Positions 1 through 7,591 of a stretch of DNA of 34,440 nucleotides are shown piece by piece; the stretch's first letter is position 1, and the number at the start of each line of letters is the position of its first letter. Where the stretch lies: positions 1-34,440 of the forward strand of contig JAZNOQ010000089.1 of NCBI GenBank assembly GCA_045589215.1, in the 5' to 3' direction. The notes below the pieces were generated by a model. The model was not told the DNA's origin, ran no database searches, and saw only the letters and a program-made list of their open reading frames with translations. The position numbers and the translations under genes are program-made. This DNA comes from JAZNOQ01 sp045589215. GTDB lineage: Bacteria > Bacillota > Clostridia > Oscillospirales > CAG-272.

Positions 1-1011
1 ACAATTTTCATTTTCAACTCCTTGGCTCACAGAACGACATGGCTACGATCCGACTTTGATATCCTATCCGGCGGCGACGATTTTCAAAAGACCATCGAAA
101 GCTATCTCGACTGCTACGCGGGCGTTATCATCATTACGAAGGATTCGTTGAAATCCGCGTGGGTAAACTATGAGATCGGTATTTTTGCAGGTCAGGGCAC
201 ACGCGTATTTCTGTACGATCCCGAGGATCTCCTCTCGAATCAATTTGAGATCCCCGATGTCGCCAACGTCTACGGCTCACACATCGGGCGTTATCTGCCC
301 GCCTGCCGTACGATGCAGGATCTCATAACTGCTCTTCAGGGTGTTTCTCCCTATGCAGATATGTGTCTCGAGGAAAATGCCTTTATCACCAAGCGCGCCT
401 TCCTGGATCGGGTGGCTGATCACGTCGAAACGGTCATTGCTCGCCTTGAGAGTCCCGCGATCGACCAATACGCGGATCTATTAAGCAAATGCCGTATCAA
501 TACGCTCATTACAAACTTCGGTATGTTCTATCCCGAGCATGGAGACGGCGAGCATTGCTATGCACAACGCTTCCGTCCTCTGGAGGGTGGGCTTTGCCCC
601 ATTTCCCATAAGCCGTGCGCTCTTGTTTCGCGCGGGCGGGTGGACGAAGAAAACAAGGAATGCGTCGTGCTAAATTACGTTCTCTCAAACGGAAAGATTT
701 TGCGTGCGGGCGAAAGTGACGTGCGCGGTGAGGTTTGCCAAACGGGAGCGCTTGTCTTCCATATGCCTCTGCATAAGATCTACGGCACAGAATTCAAGTT
801 TTTCCTTGATGTGCCTGATGACAACACCGCCGAGGAGCTTTTAGATATGTTTCACAGCATCGGAGTTTATGCAAATATGTCCGACAACATCGGCTCCAAG
901 CGTCTTTACGTTTCTATGCCGGAACGCCGCGCACAGGGTATGTTCCGTCTCGATCACGAATTCAACAACAATTTCCTGTGTCCCCGCGCCGGCAAATCGC
1001 GCACGGTATAA
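1..1011 (+). CDS. TIR-domain protein, 5' end cut off by the window edge
   Basis: The reading frame is open from the first base, so the true start lies upstream; the TTG at 22 has no ribosome binding site and is not a convincing start. Counting from that TTG, residues 1-60 read like the second half of a TIR domain: SGGDDFQKTIESYLD, a hydrophobic strand GVIIITK, then the family signature SLKSAWVNYEIG, whose glutamate (E51) sits where TIR NADases have their catalytic Glu. The first TIR strand should lie in the missing part. Residues from about 110 to 329 form a second region I do not recognise, with five cysteines around residues 178-240 and a mixed alpha/beta look. TIR domains either degrade NAD or act as signalling adaptors; which applies here cannot be told. 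The gene ends at a strong terminator and faces the next gene tail to tail, so it is not in an operon with anything downstream. The TIR call is fairly safe; a defence role is inference. Confidence 0.7.
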   Translation, partial: TIFIFNSLAHRTTWLRSDFDILSGGDDFQKTIESYLDCYAGVIIITKDSLKSAWVNYEIGIFAGQGTRVFLYDPEDLLSNQFEIPDVANVYGSHIGRYLPACRTMQDLITALQGVSPYADMCLEENAFITKRAFLDRVADHVETVIARLESPAIDQYADLLSKCRINTLITNFGMFYPEHGDGEHCYAQRFRPLEGGLCPISHKPCALVSRGRVDEENKECVVLNYVLSNGKILRAGESDVRGEVCQTGALVFHMPLHKIYGTEFKFFLDVPDDNTAEELLDMFHSIGVYANMSDNIGSKRLYVSMPERRAQGMFRLDHEFNNNFLCPRAGKSRTV

Positions 1012-1012
1012 A

Positions 1013-1050
1013 AAAACGGGCTGTCTCACCGAGGTGAGACAGCCCGTTTT
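1013..1050. terminator. Bidirectional rho-independent terminator
   Basis: A perfect inverted repeat with A-run and T-run flanks: AAAACGGGCTGTCTCACC, a GA loop, and its exact complement ending in TTTT. It serves both the TIR gene from the left and the membrane-protein gene from the right. The core GGGCTGTCTCAC recurs in the terminator after enolase. Confidence 0.93.
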
Positions 1051-1070
1051 CTATCAAGAGATTACCTAGG

Positions 1071-1859
1071 TCAATCCTTCCGCGTCGGATTCTCGTCCTT
1101 CGCACGGTCCTTCTTTTCGCGCCTTGCACGCTCTGCCTCGACACCCTTGTTCATCAGGAACTTCGGAAGCCCGACATTGTAGAAGCCAAGAATATACGAA
1201 ACCGAAACGAACAACACCGTACAAAGTGCCATCAGGAAATAGGTCCACCAATGGTTATGGAGCGCAATACCCGCAACCGAGAAGTTACAAATGAGGCTCC
1301 AATACATTCCTTCGGAGAACATCATGACCACCTTCGTTACAGCAGCAACACTGTGCGCGCCACCGAGAAAGGTCACCGTAAATAAAAGCGCAAGAAGGAA
1401 GTTCGGAATTCCCGCCCCAAGACCGACAAGCGCGCCCGTATAAAGTCTGCGCTTCCGTCTGCCGCCGTCAACTGCGATCCGATCACTCGCGCCGATGTCC
1501 CACGCGACGGTGTGAACAAGGACGGCAAAAAACAAAAGTGAAAAGATTCCCGCCGCGATCGAAAGTGCTCCAAGCGTTTTTCCCGTTGCGAGCGCAAGCG
1601 AGGCGCCAAAAACGCCCATCGCAAACTGCGTGAGGTAAATACGCACTGCCGAATAGGAATAGCGATCCCAAATGCGGCGGAACGGAGACTTCAGTGCGTC
1701 AAGCGCTTCCTCGTCGCCCTCGCTCGGAAGAGGGTCGAGATAAGTATTATTCGAGCTGCCCGGCACAAAGGTCGACTCATCGTCACCAAGACCGGACACG
1801 TCTTTTTTCATTTCATTTTCGTTATTATGCTCTGTCACGGATCTGATCATCCTTTCCAT
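1071..1859 (-). CDS. Unknown multi-pass membrane protein
   Basis: I do not recognise the family. The 262-residue reading has an acidic, Ser/Asn-rich N-terminal tail (about residues 1-55), then hydrophobic segments at roughly 72-92, 97-119, 141-165, 170-198 and 205-228, and a short, very basic C-terminal tail (ARREKKDRAKDENPTRKD). It is probably an inner-membrane protein with about five spans. The start is uncertain. The ATG at 1859 has no ribosome binding site, whereas AAAGGA at 1850-1855 precedes an in-frame GTG at 1838 by 11 nt, which would shorten the protein by seven residues. A strong promoter lies at 1910-1938, and the gene ends at the shared terminator at 1013-1050, so it appears to be a single-gene unit. 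Codon use and base composition look like the neighbours. Confidence 0.75.
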   Translation of the reverse strand: MERMIRSVTEHNNENEMKKDVSGLGDDESTFVPGSSNNTYLDPLPSEGDEEALDALKSPFRRIWDRYSYSAVRIYLTQFAMGVFGASLALATGKTLGALSIAAGIFSLLFFAVLVHTVAWDIGASDRIAVDGGRRKRRLYTGALVGLGAGIPNFLLALLFTVTFLGGAHSVAAVTKVVMMFSEGMYWSLICNFSVAGIALHNHWWTYFLMALCTVLFVSVSYILGFYNVGLPKFLMNKGVEAERARREKKDRAKDENPTRKD

Positions 1860-1909
1860 CTGAATAAAGGAGCACGCCTACACCCTCGCGGCGTACACGT
1901 ATTTTCTTT

Positions 1910-1938
1910 ATTATAACGGAATCCCCCGCAATATGCAA
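1910..1938 (-). promoter_or_regulatory. Housekeeping-sigma promoter of the membrane-protein gene
   Basis: On the minus strand TTGCAT (1933-1938) and a perfect TATAAT (1910-1915) are separated by exactly 17 bp. The same TTGCAT-17-TATAAT arrangement drives the SRP RNA at 14252-14280. Transcription should begin near 1903, giving a leader of about 45 nt that contains a small ACGCC/GGCGT hairpin. Confidence 0.85.
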
Positions 1939-1987
1939 CCGAAAAAGCGGAAAATTTACAAATTATCCACTAAAAATAAGCGAAACG

Positions 1988-1996
1988 TGATATAAT
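1988..1996 (+). promoter_or_regulatory. Extended -10 promoter of the tyrosine recombinase gene
   Basis: TGATATAAT is a TGN-extended perfect -10 box. No good -35 box is seen at the right distance, as is usual for extended -10 promoters. The start codon at 2033 follows AAGGAG with 7-8 nt spacing. Confidence 0.65.
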
Positions 1997-2032
1997 GGTA
2001 TTATACAAAATCCTTCAAAAAGGAGCTCCGAT

Positions 2033-3217
2033 ATGACAAACGACGAGATCTTAAAGGTCCTTCCCCAAGTTGTGCGGGAATTTGCCGCATACAAATCCGC
2101 AATTCAGGGATGCTCCCCGAAGACCGTTACGGAATATCTCATTGATCTGCGTACCTTTTTCCGTTACCTGATCGCAAAGGAAAACGGCATTGATCCCGAA
2201 TCCGAGGAATTCACCGAGCTTGACGCTTCAAGCCTTGACCTTGCATACATAAAAGGAATCAAAAAGGACGACATATACGATTTTCTTCTCTACTCGGGCA
2301 CAACGCGCGGAAATCTCTGGTCGGCGAAATCCCGCAAGCTCTCTGCAATCAAGGCTCTCTTTAAATATCTCGTAAACAGCCGCGGATTGCTCGATGAAAA
2401 TCCCGCCGCGACGGTCGAGTCTCCAAAACCAAAGCGATCTCTGCCGAAGTTTCTCTCCCTTGAAGAATCGCGCTGTCTCCTCGAAGCGATCAAGGACGAC
2501 GAGGCATCTGATTCCCTTCTTCGTGACTACGCGATCGTCACACTCTTTCTCAACTGCGGAATGCGTCTCTCGGAGCTTTGCGGAGTTAATCTGAATGATC
2601 TCGACCGTGAGCTTCGCTCGATGCGTGTCATCGGAAAAGGAGCAAAGGAGCGCATCATTTACCTCAACAACGCCTGCCGCGCATCCCTCGCCGACTATCT
2701 GGAGGAGCGCCTCTCCTCCGCGGTGCGCGCACGCGCCGCAAAGAAAAAAGAGGAACGCGCACTCTTCCTCAGCAGCCGCGGTCAGCGCATCAGCCCCAAA
2801 ACCGTACAGTGGATGGTCTACAAATACCTCGAGCTTGCAGGGCTTGAATCAAAGCACTATTCGGTTCACAAGCTCCGTCACACGGCGGCAACTCTGATGT
2901 ATCAGTCGGGTAACGTAGATATTCGCGTACTGAAGGACATTCTCGGCCACGAGCAGCTCAACACCACGCAGATCTACACCCACGTTAGCGACCGCAATAT
3001 GGAGGAGGCCATGCAGAAAAATCCGCTTGCCGATCTCGGAGGCGCGAGGAAGGATCCTGCGGATCTCCCGTCGAACACGGCAGAGGCATCCAACGCAGAC
3101 TCGATCCGCTTACCGAATACGGAAGGCGCACAGAATTCCGGCGGAACAAACGCTTCTCAGAATTTTGACGCGACCGACAACGTTTCCTATTGGCTTTCTC
3201 TTTTTGCCGAAAAGTAA
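2033..3217 (+). CDS. Xer-type tyrosine recombinase
   Basis: A site-specific recombinase of the XerC/XerD class, expected to resolve chromosome dimers at a dif site. An N-terminal SAM-like core-binding domain spans about residues 8-130, and the catalytic domain about 140-330. The full catalytic set is visible: R178 in NCGMRLSEL, K202 in GKGAKER, H279 and R282 in HKLRHTAA, H306 in LGHEQL, and the nucleophile Y315 in TTQIYTHV. The protein has 394 residues against about 300 for most Xer proteins; the excess is mostly a C-terminal tail of about 60 residues rich in Asn, Ser, Thr and Ala. The ATG has a good AAGGAG site. The gene stands alone between divergent promoters and a terminator, with no excisionase, attachment repeats or phage genes nearby, which favours a chromosomal role over a mobile-element integrase. 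I cannot say whether it is XerC or XerD. Confidence 0.9.
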   Translation: MTNDEILKVLPQVVREFAAYKSAIQGCSPKTVTEYLIDLRTFFRYLIAKENGIDPESEEFTELDASSLDLAYIKGIKKDDIYDFLLYSGTTRGNLWSAKSRKLSAIKALFKYLVNSRGLLDENPAATVESPKPKRSLPKFLSLEESRCLLEAIKDDEASDSLLRDYAIVTLFLNCGMRLSELCGVNLNDLDRELRSMRVIGKGAKERIIYLNNACRASLADYLEERLSSAVRARAAKKKEERALFLSSRGQRISPKTVQWMVYKYLELAGLESKHYSVHKLRHTAATLMYQSGNVDIRVLKDILGHEQLNTTQIYTHVSDRNMEEAMQKNPLADLGGARKDPADLPSNTAEASNADSIRLPNTEGAQNSGGTNASQNFDATDNVSYWLSLFAEK

Positions 3218-3223
3218 ACGAGC

Positions 3224-3251
3224 AAAAACGGAGTGTTTCCACTCCGTTTTT
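3224..3251. terminator. Bidirectional rho-independent terminator
   Basis: The hairpin CGGAGTG / TTTC loop / CACTCCG is flanked by an A5 run on the left and a T5 run on the right. It closes the recombinase gene on the plus strand and the uronate-isomerase-like gene on the minus strand. Confidence 0.92.
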
Positions 3252-3260
3252 ATTATTTTA

Positions 3261-4394
3261 TTAAAATGCTTCGGCAGTCAAAATCCGCTCTCCGAGGGCG
3301 ACTGCCTCCTTTTCGGAGATTTCAAGCTTTTGAACGCTATCTGCGAGGATACCCGACAGAACCCGCTTAAAGCCTTCATACCCTATCCGTACCTCTGCCT
3401 CGGTCGTTCCCTCTGCGACGAAAAGCAGCCGCCCGAGCGGATAACGCATCGCGGAGAGCCGTAATCCTTCTGAAAGCGCAGCAGCACTGCAGTACGGAAG
3501 TCTCTGGGGTAATATGCCGCAGAGCTCGGTGATAAGCCCTGAATCTTCAAGCGCATCGAAATCTCGGGCAAGAGCTTGCCCATCTCCCCAAGACATCGCG
3601 TAGAAAAGACGCGGTTTTCTGTCTGTCCGATCGAGATATTGTATCAAATCTCTTGCAACAGATGAAGCGAATGTACCGTACAGAATAAGCGGAATGCCGT
3701 TCGCTGTACAGATCTCTCCCGTCACGCGCAGAAGCTGAGAAGAGAGATAAGCCTGCCCACGCGCGTCACCGCTTCCCTCCTTGACCAGCAAAAAGCCCTG
3801 CTCTGCGTGGTAGGGATCGGGCAATGCAAAATCAAGTGCGGAAAGGTCGAGCCAAACCATTGACGCTCCCTTTGTGCTCCCCCGATAGGCAGAAATATAA
3901 GCACCGAGGCTTTCATACTGCAGAAGATTCTCCTTCGACGGATAGACACTCGGGGACACGTCGACGGATCTTTTCACTGTAAAAGGCGATAAGAGATCGT
4001 CAAAGGCACCATCCCGAAGAAGCGGCAGCGAGGACTTCCAAAGTGCTTCTGCATCCTCCTTCGCGGGGATATCCGTAAAGTCGAGAAGTGCCTCAAGGGT
4101 GAGCCGAACAAATCGGTGATATCCACTACCGACAAGCGACGGAAGGAGACAGAGAAGCTCGACGAAATTTTCGTAATCCGAATACGCGTCTGACAAAAAA
4201 TGCTCCTCGGTTTTTGCACAGGATAGAAGCCGTTTTCCTTCCTCGGTCAGAAGTACGCGAAAGAGATTTCTGCAGTCGCCCTTTCGGGGCAAACCGAGAA
4301 GCGGGAGAACAACCCTTCCGTTTACGTTTTCCCCGATCGATCGGTTAATGCGTTCGGCGTCTTCGGTCTCCAAAAGATAACTGTTCTTTGACAT
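3261..4394 (-). CDS. Uronate-isomerase-like protein lacking the metal motif (likely pseudoenzyme)
   Basis: A 377-residue protein that follows the layout of uronate isomerase (UxaC, amidohydrolase superfamily) from end to end. YLLETEDAERI near the N-terminus matches the family's FLLxNExAxxL. DAYSDYENFVELLCLLP followed by YHRFVRLTLEALL matches the family block SDYEKFxAWAxxxP...YHWTHLEL. ALEDSGLITELCGIL matches LxxxGLLSxFVGML near the C-terminus, and the last 40 residues match the RHEYFRRIL...NA..YF end. The metal-binding DYHCHL that should follow the first block is absent; that stretch reads NGRVVLPLLGL. TDSRSF reads PQRLPY. The fold is therefore probably kept while the metal site is lost. The start ATG at 4394 is chosen for its GGAGG site 7 nt upstream; a longer in-frame reading to 4466 would overlap the promoter. 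It is a single-gene unit. The family match is by memory and moderately sure; the function is unknown. Confidence 0.6.
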   Translation of the reverse strand: MSKNSYLLETEDAERINRSIGENVNGRVVLPLLGLPRKGDCRNLFRVLLTEEGKRLLSCAKTEEHFLSDAYSDYENFVELLCLLPSLVGSGYHRFVRLTLEALLDFTDIPAKEDAEALWKSSLPLLRDGAFDDLLSPFTVKRSVDVSPSVYPSKENLLQYESLGAYISAYRGSTKGASMVWLDLSALDFALPDPYHAEQGFLLVKEGSGDARGQAYLSSQLLRVTGEICTANGIPLILYGTFASSVARDLIQYLDRTDRKPRLFYAMSWGDGQALARDFDALEDSGLITELCGILPQRLPYCSAAALSEGLRLSAMRYPLGRLLFVAEGTTEAEVRIGYEGFKRVLSGILADSVQKLEISEKEAVALGERILTAEAF

Positions 4395-4437
4395 TTGCTT
4401 CCTCCCTCCTGCCTGTCCCGGCGCATTTCTCGTTTTC

Positions 4438-4466
4438 ATCATACCACAAAATCGAAAAAATAGCAA
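4438..4466 (-). promoter_or_regulatory. Promoter of the uronate-isomerase-like gene
   Basis: On the minus strand TTGCTA (4461-4466), a 17-bp spacer, and TATGAT (4438-4443) preceded by TGG, an extended -10. The predicted start near 4431 gives a leader of about 37 nt before the ATG at 4394. Confidence 0.8.
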
Positions 4467-4586
4467 GTAGTACGAAGAAATTTCATCCTTAAGGGTTCAT
4501 TTACAGATTTTTTCGCACGAATTTATATTTTTTTTGTAAAAATGTGATTTTATTTTTCAAATCCTCTATGAAAAAGCAAAATTTTA

Positions 4587-4595
4587 TGTTATAAT
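4587..4595 (+). promoter_or_regulatory. Extended -10 promoter of the PHP-phosphatase gene cluster
   Basis: TGTTATAAT: a TGN-extended perfect -10 box in an AT-rich divergent region, with only a weak -35. Transcription should begin near 4602, just upstream of the AAGGAGG at 4614-4620 that serves the GTG start at 4629. Confidence 0.7.
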
Positions 4596-4628
4596 GAAAG
4601 GGATTATAAGATGAAGGAGGATAACGCC

Positions 4629-5441
4629 GTGCTTTTTGACAGCCATACGCATACCGCTTTTTCCTTTGACGGTTCACCCGATGCCACTCCGCGTGCTATG
4701 TGCGAGGCTGCGCTCCATGCAGGTCTTTCGGGGATCGCACTGACCGATCATTTCGAAGTCAATAACGTAAAGGAACAGATCTACGAGCCCTTTCAAGCGG
4801 ATGACGCCTTCACGGCGGCATCAGAGGCAAAAAAGGAATTCGAAGGCCGCCTGCGCGTTTCGTGCGGAATTGAGCTCGGTCAAGCCGCCGAATACCCCGA
4901 GGAAGCCCGCGCATTTCTCGCAAAGCACAAGTACGATTTTGTTCTCGCTTCAACCCACAATCTCCCCAAGGTTCCCGATTTTTACTTCTTCCGCTTCGAG
5001 ATCATCCCTGATCCGATGATCGATAATTTGTTTCTTCGGGCACTTGACGAAACCGAAAAGCTATGCGATTTCGACGGCATCCACGCACTCGCGCACCTGA
5101 CCTATATGCACCGATACGTTGCATATGCGAATCGCACACTCGATTTTTCAAAGCACAAGGAGCATCTTGAAGCGATCTTCCGAAAAATGGTCCGAAAGGA
5201 TCTCGCGCTTGAGATCAATGTTTCCCTTCTGAGACGCGGGCGTGACCTTCTGATGCCCACGCGGGAGTTGATCGAGCTTTACCGCGAAAACGGAGGAGCG
5301 CTCTTCACCGTCGGATCGGATGCACATACGCTTTCAGACGTCGGTGCGAACATCTCCGATGCATACGAGCTGCTCCGTGCGCTCTCCGTTCCCAATGTTG
5401 CGTTTTACGAGAACGGAAAGCCCGCACTTATCCCGATCTGA
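4629..5441 (+). CDS. PHP-domain phosphatase, histidinol-phosphatase (HisJ) type
   Basis: A polymerase-and-histidinol-phosphatase (PHP) family phosphoesterase of the HisJ type, which removes phosphate from histidinol phosphate in histidine synthesis. All metal-site motifs are present in order: DSHTHT at the N-terminus, LTDHFE near residue 40, GIELG near 80, ASTHN near 105, AHLTY near 155 and SDAHT near 235. At 270 residues it has the usual length. The start is taken as GTG at 4629 because AAGGAGG at 4614-4620 lies 8 nt before it; the in-frame ATG at 4611 lies upstream of that site and only about 9 nt after the predicted transcription start. The gene is first in a run of four plus-strand genes and no other his gene is nearby, so the true substrate could be a different phosphate ester. 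Confidence 0.83.
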   Translation: MLFDSHTHTAFSFDGSPDATPRAMCEAALHAGLSGIALTDHFEVNNVKEQIYEPFQADDAFTAASEAKKEFEGRLRVSCGIELGQAAEYPEEARAFLAKHKYDFVLASTHNLPKVPDFYFFRFEIIPDPMIDNLFLRALDETEKLCDFDGIHALAHLTYMHRYVAYANRTLDFSKHKEHLEAIFRKMVRKDLALEINVSLLRRGRDLLMPTRELIELYRENGGALFTVGSDAHTLSDVGANISDAYELLRALSVPNVAFYENGKPALIPI

Positions 5442-5471
5442 TCACTTCGGTCTTACGAAAGGAATTCTGAT

Positions 5472-7076
5472 ATGAATACAGAGCTGAACGATTTCAGTTT
5501 ACTTTACCCTTCACAAAATACAGAAGCCCGATACGACGAGCACCTTCGCCCGAGCATTGATATGTTCGTTCTTGAGGAGCTTGGTCTGCTCGACGTTTTT
5601 AATCTGAAAAACAGCGATCTCAGCGAATATTTCACCTCCGACCCTGCGACGATCCGATACCGCAACGAGGTATTTGCGGATATGCTCGCCTGTCCATCGA
5701 TTGCAAAAACACTCTCAAGGCTCATCCCCGTACTCAGCGATATTATGGAGCTTCGGCGGCTCGAGGCAGACGACGGAGAGACAAACTCGTATCTGCTCAG
5801 TATTTCGGAGATCGAGCTTTACATCTCTAGCATCGACACACTACACAAGGGACTCGGCCCGCTTCGTGAAAAAATGAAGAGCGTTGGCTTTCAGACCCTG
5901 ACCGATCGCATTTCCGAGCTTGCGGAAAGCGATTACTATGCAGAGCTGAACGCGAAGCTGAACGAGCTTACGAACCGCGTCCGAGAGATCCGAAGCGTGA
6001 CGATCGGTGTCAATCTTGACGCACAGCTCCGTCCGACCTCGGCGGGTGTGCTTTCGATCAACCCCGAGCCCTTCTGCTCGGGCGACGTACTCGAAAAGAT
6101 CCTGCGCCTCAACTTTAAGGACGACGAATACACCTGCATCGCAGATCTCGTCCCCTTTGGCAAAAAGCAATCCGAAAACCAGAAGACCGCGCTTTCGCTC
6201 GCGTTCTATTCCGCGATCAATGACGTTTACAAAAGCTCGCTTCGTTCGTGGAAAAAGATCGTACAGTCTTATGTTCTTGAGAACGCCGATTTCCTTCTGA
6301 ATCTGATGCCCGAGATCGAATTTCTCGTAAAAGGCACCGAGATCCTCCGCGCGCTGTCCGAAAAGGGGTGCGCCCTGACTGCACCGATCATTCCCGATAC
6401 AAATACGCCCGCATTCCGCGTGAAGGCACTCTACAATCCCGTTGTTGCCCTCAGGATCGACGATGAGATCGTTTCGAATGATTTCTCCTTCGACGAGAAT
6501 GCGATGATCTGGGTGCTTACAGGCCCGAACCGTGGCGGTAAATCGGTGATCACCTGTGCCGTCGGTATCACGCAGGCGATGCTTCAGCTCGGTATGTTCC
6601 TTCCCGCCGAGGAAGCGGAGATCTCTCCTGCAGACGGCATCTTCACCCATTTTCCCACGGGTGCGGACGATACGATCAACAAGGGGCGGCTTGGTGAGGA
6701 GTGTGCACGCCTCGGAGAGATCTTCGATCTTGTAACTGATAAAAGCCTCGTTCTTCTCGACGAATCGCTTTCGTCAACCGGCTCCTTTGAGGCATCCTAC
6801 ATTGCCGCAGAGGTGCTTTCGGGCTTCAGCCGTGTCGGTTGCCGTTGCCTCTTTGCAACGCATCTGCATGAGCTTGCCGCACAGGTCGATGAGATCAACG
6901 CGCGCACGACTGCCGAAGGCGGCGTAAGGATCGACACCCTCGTCGCGGGGATCGAAGAAGGCAAGCGCTCCTTCAAGATCTACCGAGCAAAGCCCGATGG
7001 AAAGAGCTATGCCCGAGACATCGCAGAGCGATACGGGCTGACGTATGAAAATATCATTCGTAAACGCAACGGATAA
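5472..7076 (+). CDS. MutS-family ATPase without mismatch-recognition domain
   Basis: A 534-residue MutS homologue; canonical MutS has about 850. It lacks the N-terminal mismatch-binding and connector domains and keeps a helical lever/clamp-like middle (about residues 60-330) and the MutS ATPase domain. Walker A is GPNRGGKS at 351-358, with Arg where MutS normally has Met. Walker B is LVLLDE at 426-431, followed by SLSSTGSFEAS in place of the usual LGRGTSTYDG, and ATHLHEL at 462-468 carries the conserved His. It therefore probably binds and hydrolyses ATP and may clamp DNA, but should not recognise mismatches like MutS1. AAAGGA lies 8-9 nt before the ATG. The gap from the phosphatase gene is only 30 nt, so the two are probably co-transcribed. 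No mutL is present. The role is unknown; small MutS paralogues of this kind are seen in Firmicutes. Confidence 0.85.
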   Translation: MNTELNDFSLLYPSQNTEARYDEHLRPSIDMFVLEELGLLDVFNLKNSDLSEYFTSDPATIRYRNEVFADMLACPSIAKTLSRLIPVLSDIMELRRLEADDGETNSYLLSISEIELYISSIDTLHKGLGPLREKMKSVGFQTLTDRISELAESDYYAELNAKLNELTNRVREIRSVTIGVNLDAQLRPTSAGVLSINPEPFCSGDVLEKILRLNFKDDEYTCIADLVPFGKKQSENQKTALSLAFYSAINDVYKSSLRSWKKIVQSYVLENADFLLNLMPEIEFLVKGTEILRALSEKGCALTAPIIPDTNTPAFRVKALYNPVVALRIDDEIVSNDFSFDENAMIWVLTGPNRGGKSVITCAVGITQAMLQLGMFLPAEEAEISPADGIFTHFPTGADDTINKGRLGEECARLGEIFDLVTDKSLVLLDESLSSTGSFEASYIAAEVLSGFSRVGCRCLFATHLHELAAQVDEINARTTAEGGVRIDTLVAGIEEGKRSFKIYRAKPDGKSYARDIAERYGLTYENIIRKRNG

Positions 7077-7112
7077 CTGCATATAATCTATCATTGAAAG
7101 GAATTTATAGTT

Positions 7113-7589
7113 ATGGATATGCTTCTAAAATTACTTGAAGACGACGCCTCCCTCACCCCCGAACAGCTCGCAACGATGCTTGAAAAGGAGGAGGGCGACA
7201 TCAAAAAGATGATCCGCACCTACGAGGAGAACGGTGTGATCCTAGGCTACAAGACCCTGATCGACTGGGATAAGACCGACCGCGAATACGTCACCGCCCT
7301 GATCGAAGTCAAGCTCGTTCCCCAAAGGGACCGCGGGTTTGACCGCATTGCAGAAAAGATCAACAACTACCCCGAGGTCAAGAGCCTTTACCTAATGTCG
7401 GGCGGCTACGATCTCTGCGTACTGATCGAGGGTAAGACGATGAAGGAGGTTGCGTATTTCGTCGCACGCAAGCTCTCCACGATCGAATCCATCACAGGAA
7501 CCGCTACGCACTTCGTCTTGAAGAAATACAAGGACAAGGGCGTGATCTACGGCATTCTGGATGAGGACGAGAGAGGAAACTGTAACTGA
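7113..7589 (+). CDS. Lrp/AsnC-family transcriptional regulator
   Basis: A 158-residue regulator with the two-part AsnC layout: an N-terminal winged-helix part (about residues 9-45, with LTPEQLATMLEKEEGDIKKM as the helix-turn-helix) leading into GVILGYKTLID, then a RAM-type ligand-binding domain (about 60-145, with LMSGGYDLCVLIEG). Such proteins usually sense an amino acid or related small molecule as octamers. The stop is 2 nt before the aminotransferase ATG, so the two are translationally coupled and the regulator probably controls its partner. The AAAGGA site sits 10 nt upstream of the ATG. A TATAAT at 7082-7087 could give it its own promoter, but no good -35 is visible. The effector is unknown. 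Confidence 0.88.
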   Translation: MDMLLKLLEDDASLTPEQLATMLEKEEGDIKKMIRTYEENGVILGYKTLIDWDKTDREYVTALIEVKLVPQRDRGFDRIAEKINNYPEVKSLYLMSGGYDLCVLIEGKTMKEVAYFVARKLSTIESITGTATHFVLKKYKDKGVIYGILDEDERGNCN

Positions 7590-7591
7590 TC

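Noticed and set aside
22..24. TTG at 22 as the start of the TIR gene
   Set aside because: No ribosome binding site, the frame is open to the window edge, and the first strand of the TIR fold would be missing.
2033..3217. The tyrosine recombinase as a mobile-element integrase
   Set aside because: No excisionase, phage genes, tRNA target or flanking direct repeats are visible, and its own promoter and terminator give it a housekeeping look.
5841..6650. A 269-codon minus-strand frame
   Set aside because: Antisense to the MutS-like gene, which carries clear ATPase motifs in this stretch.
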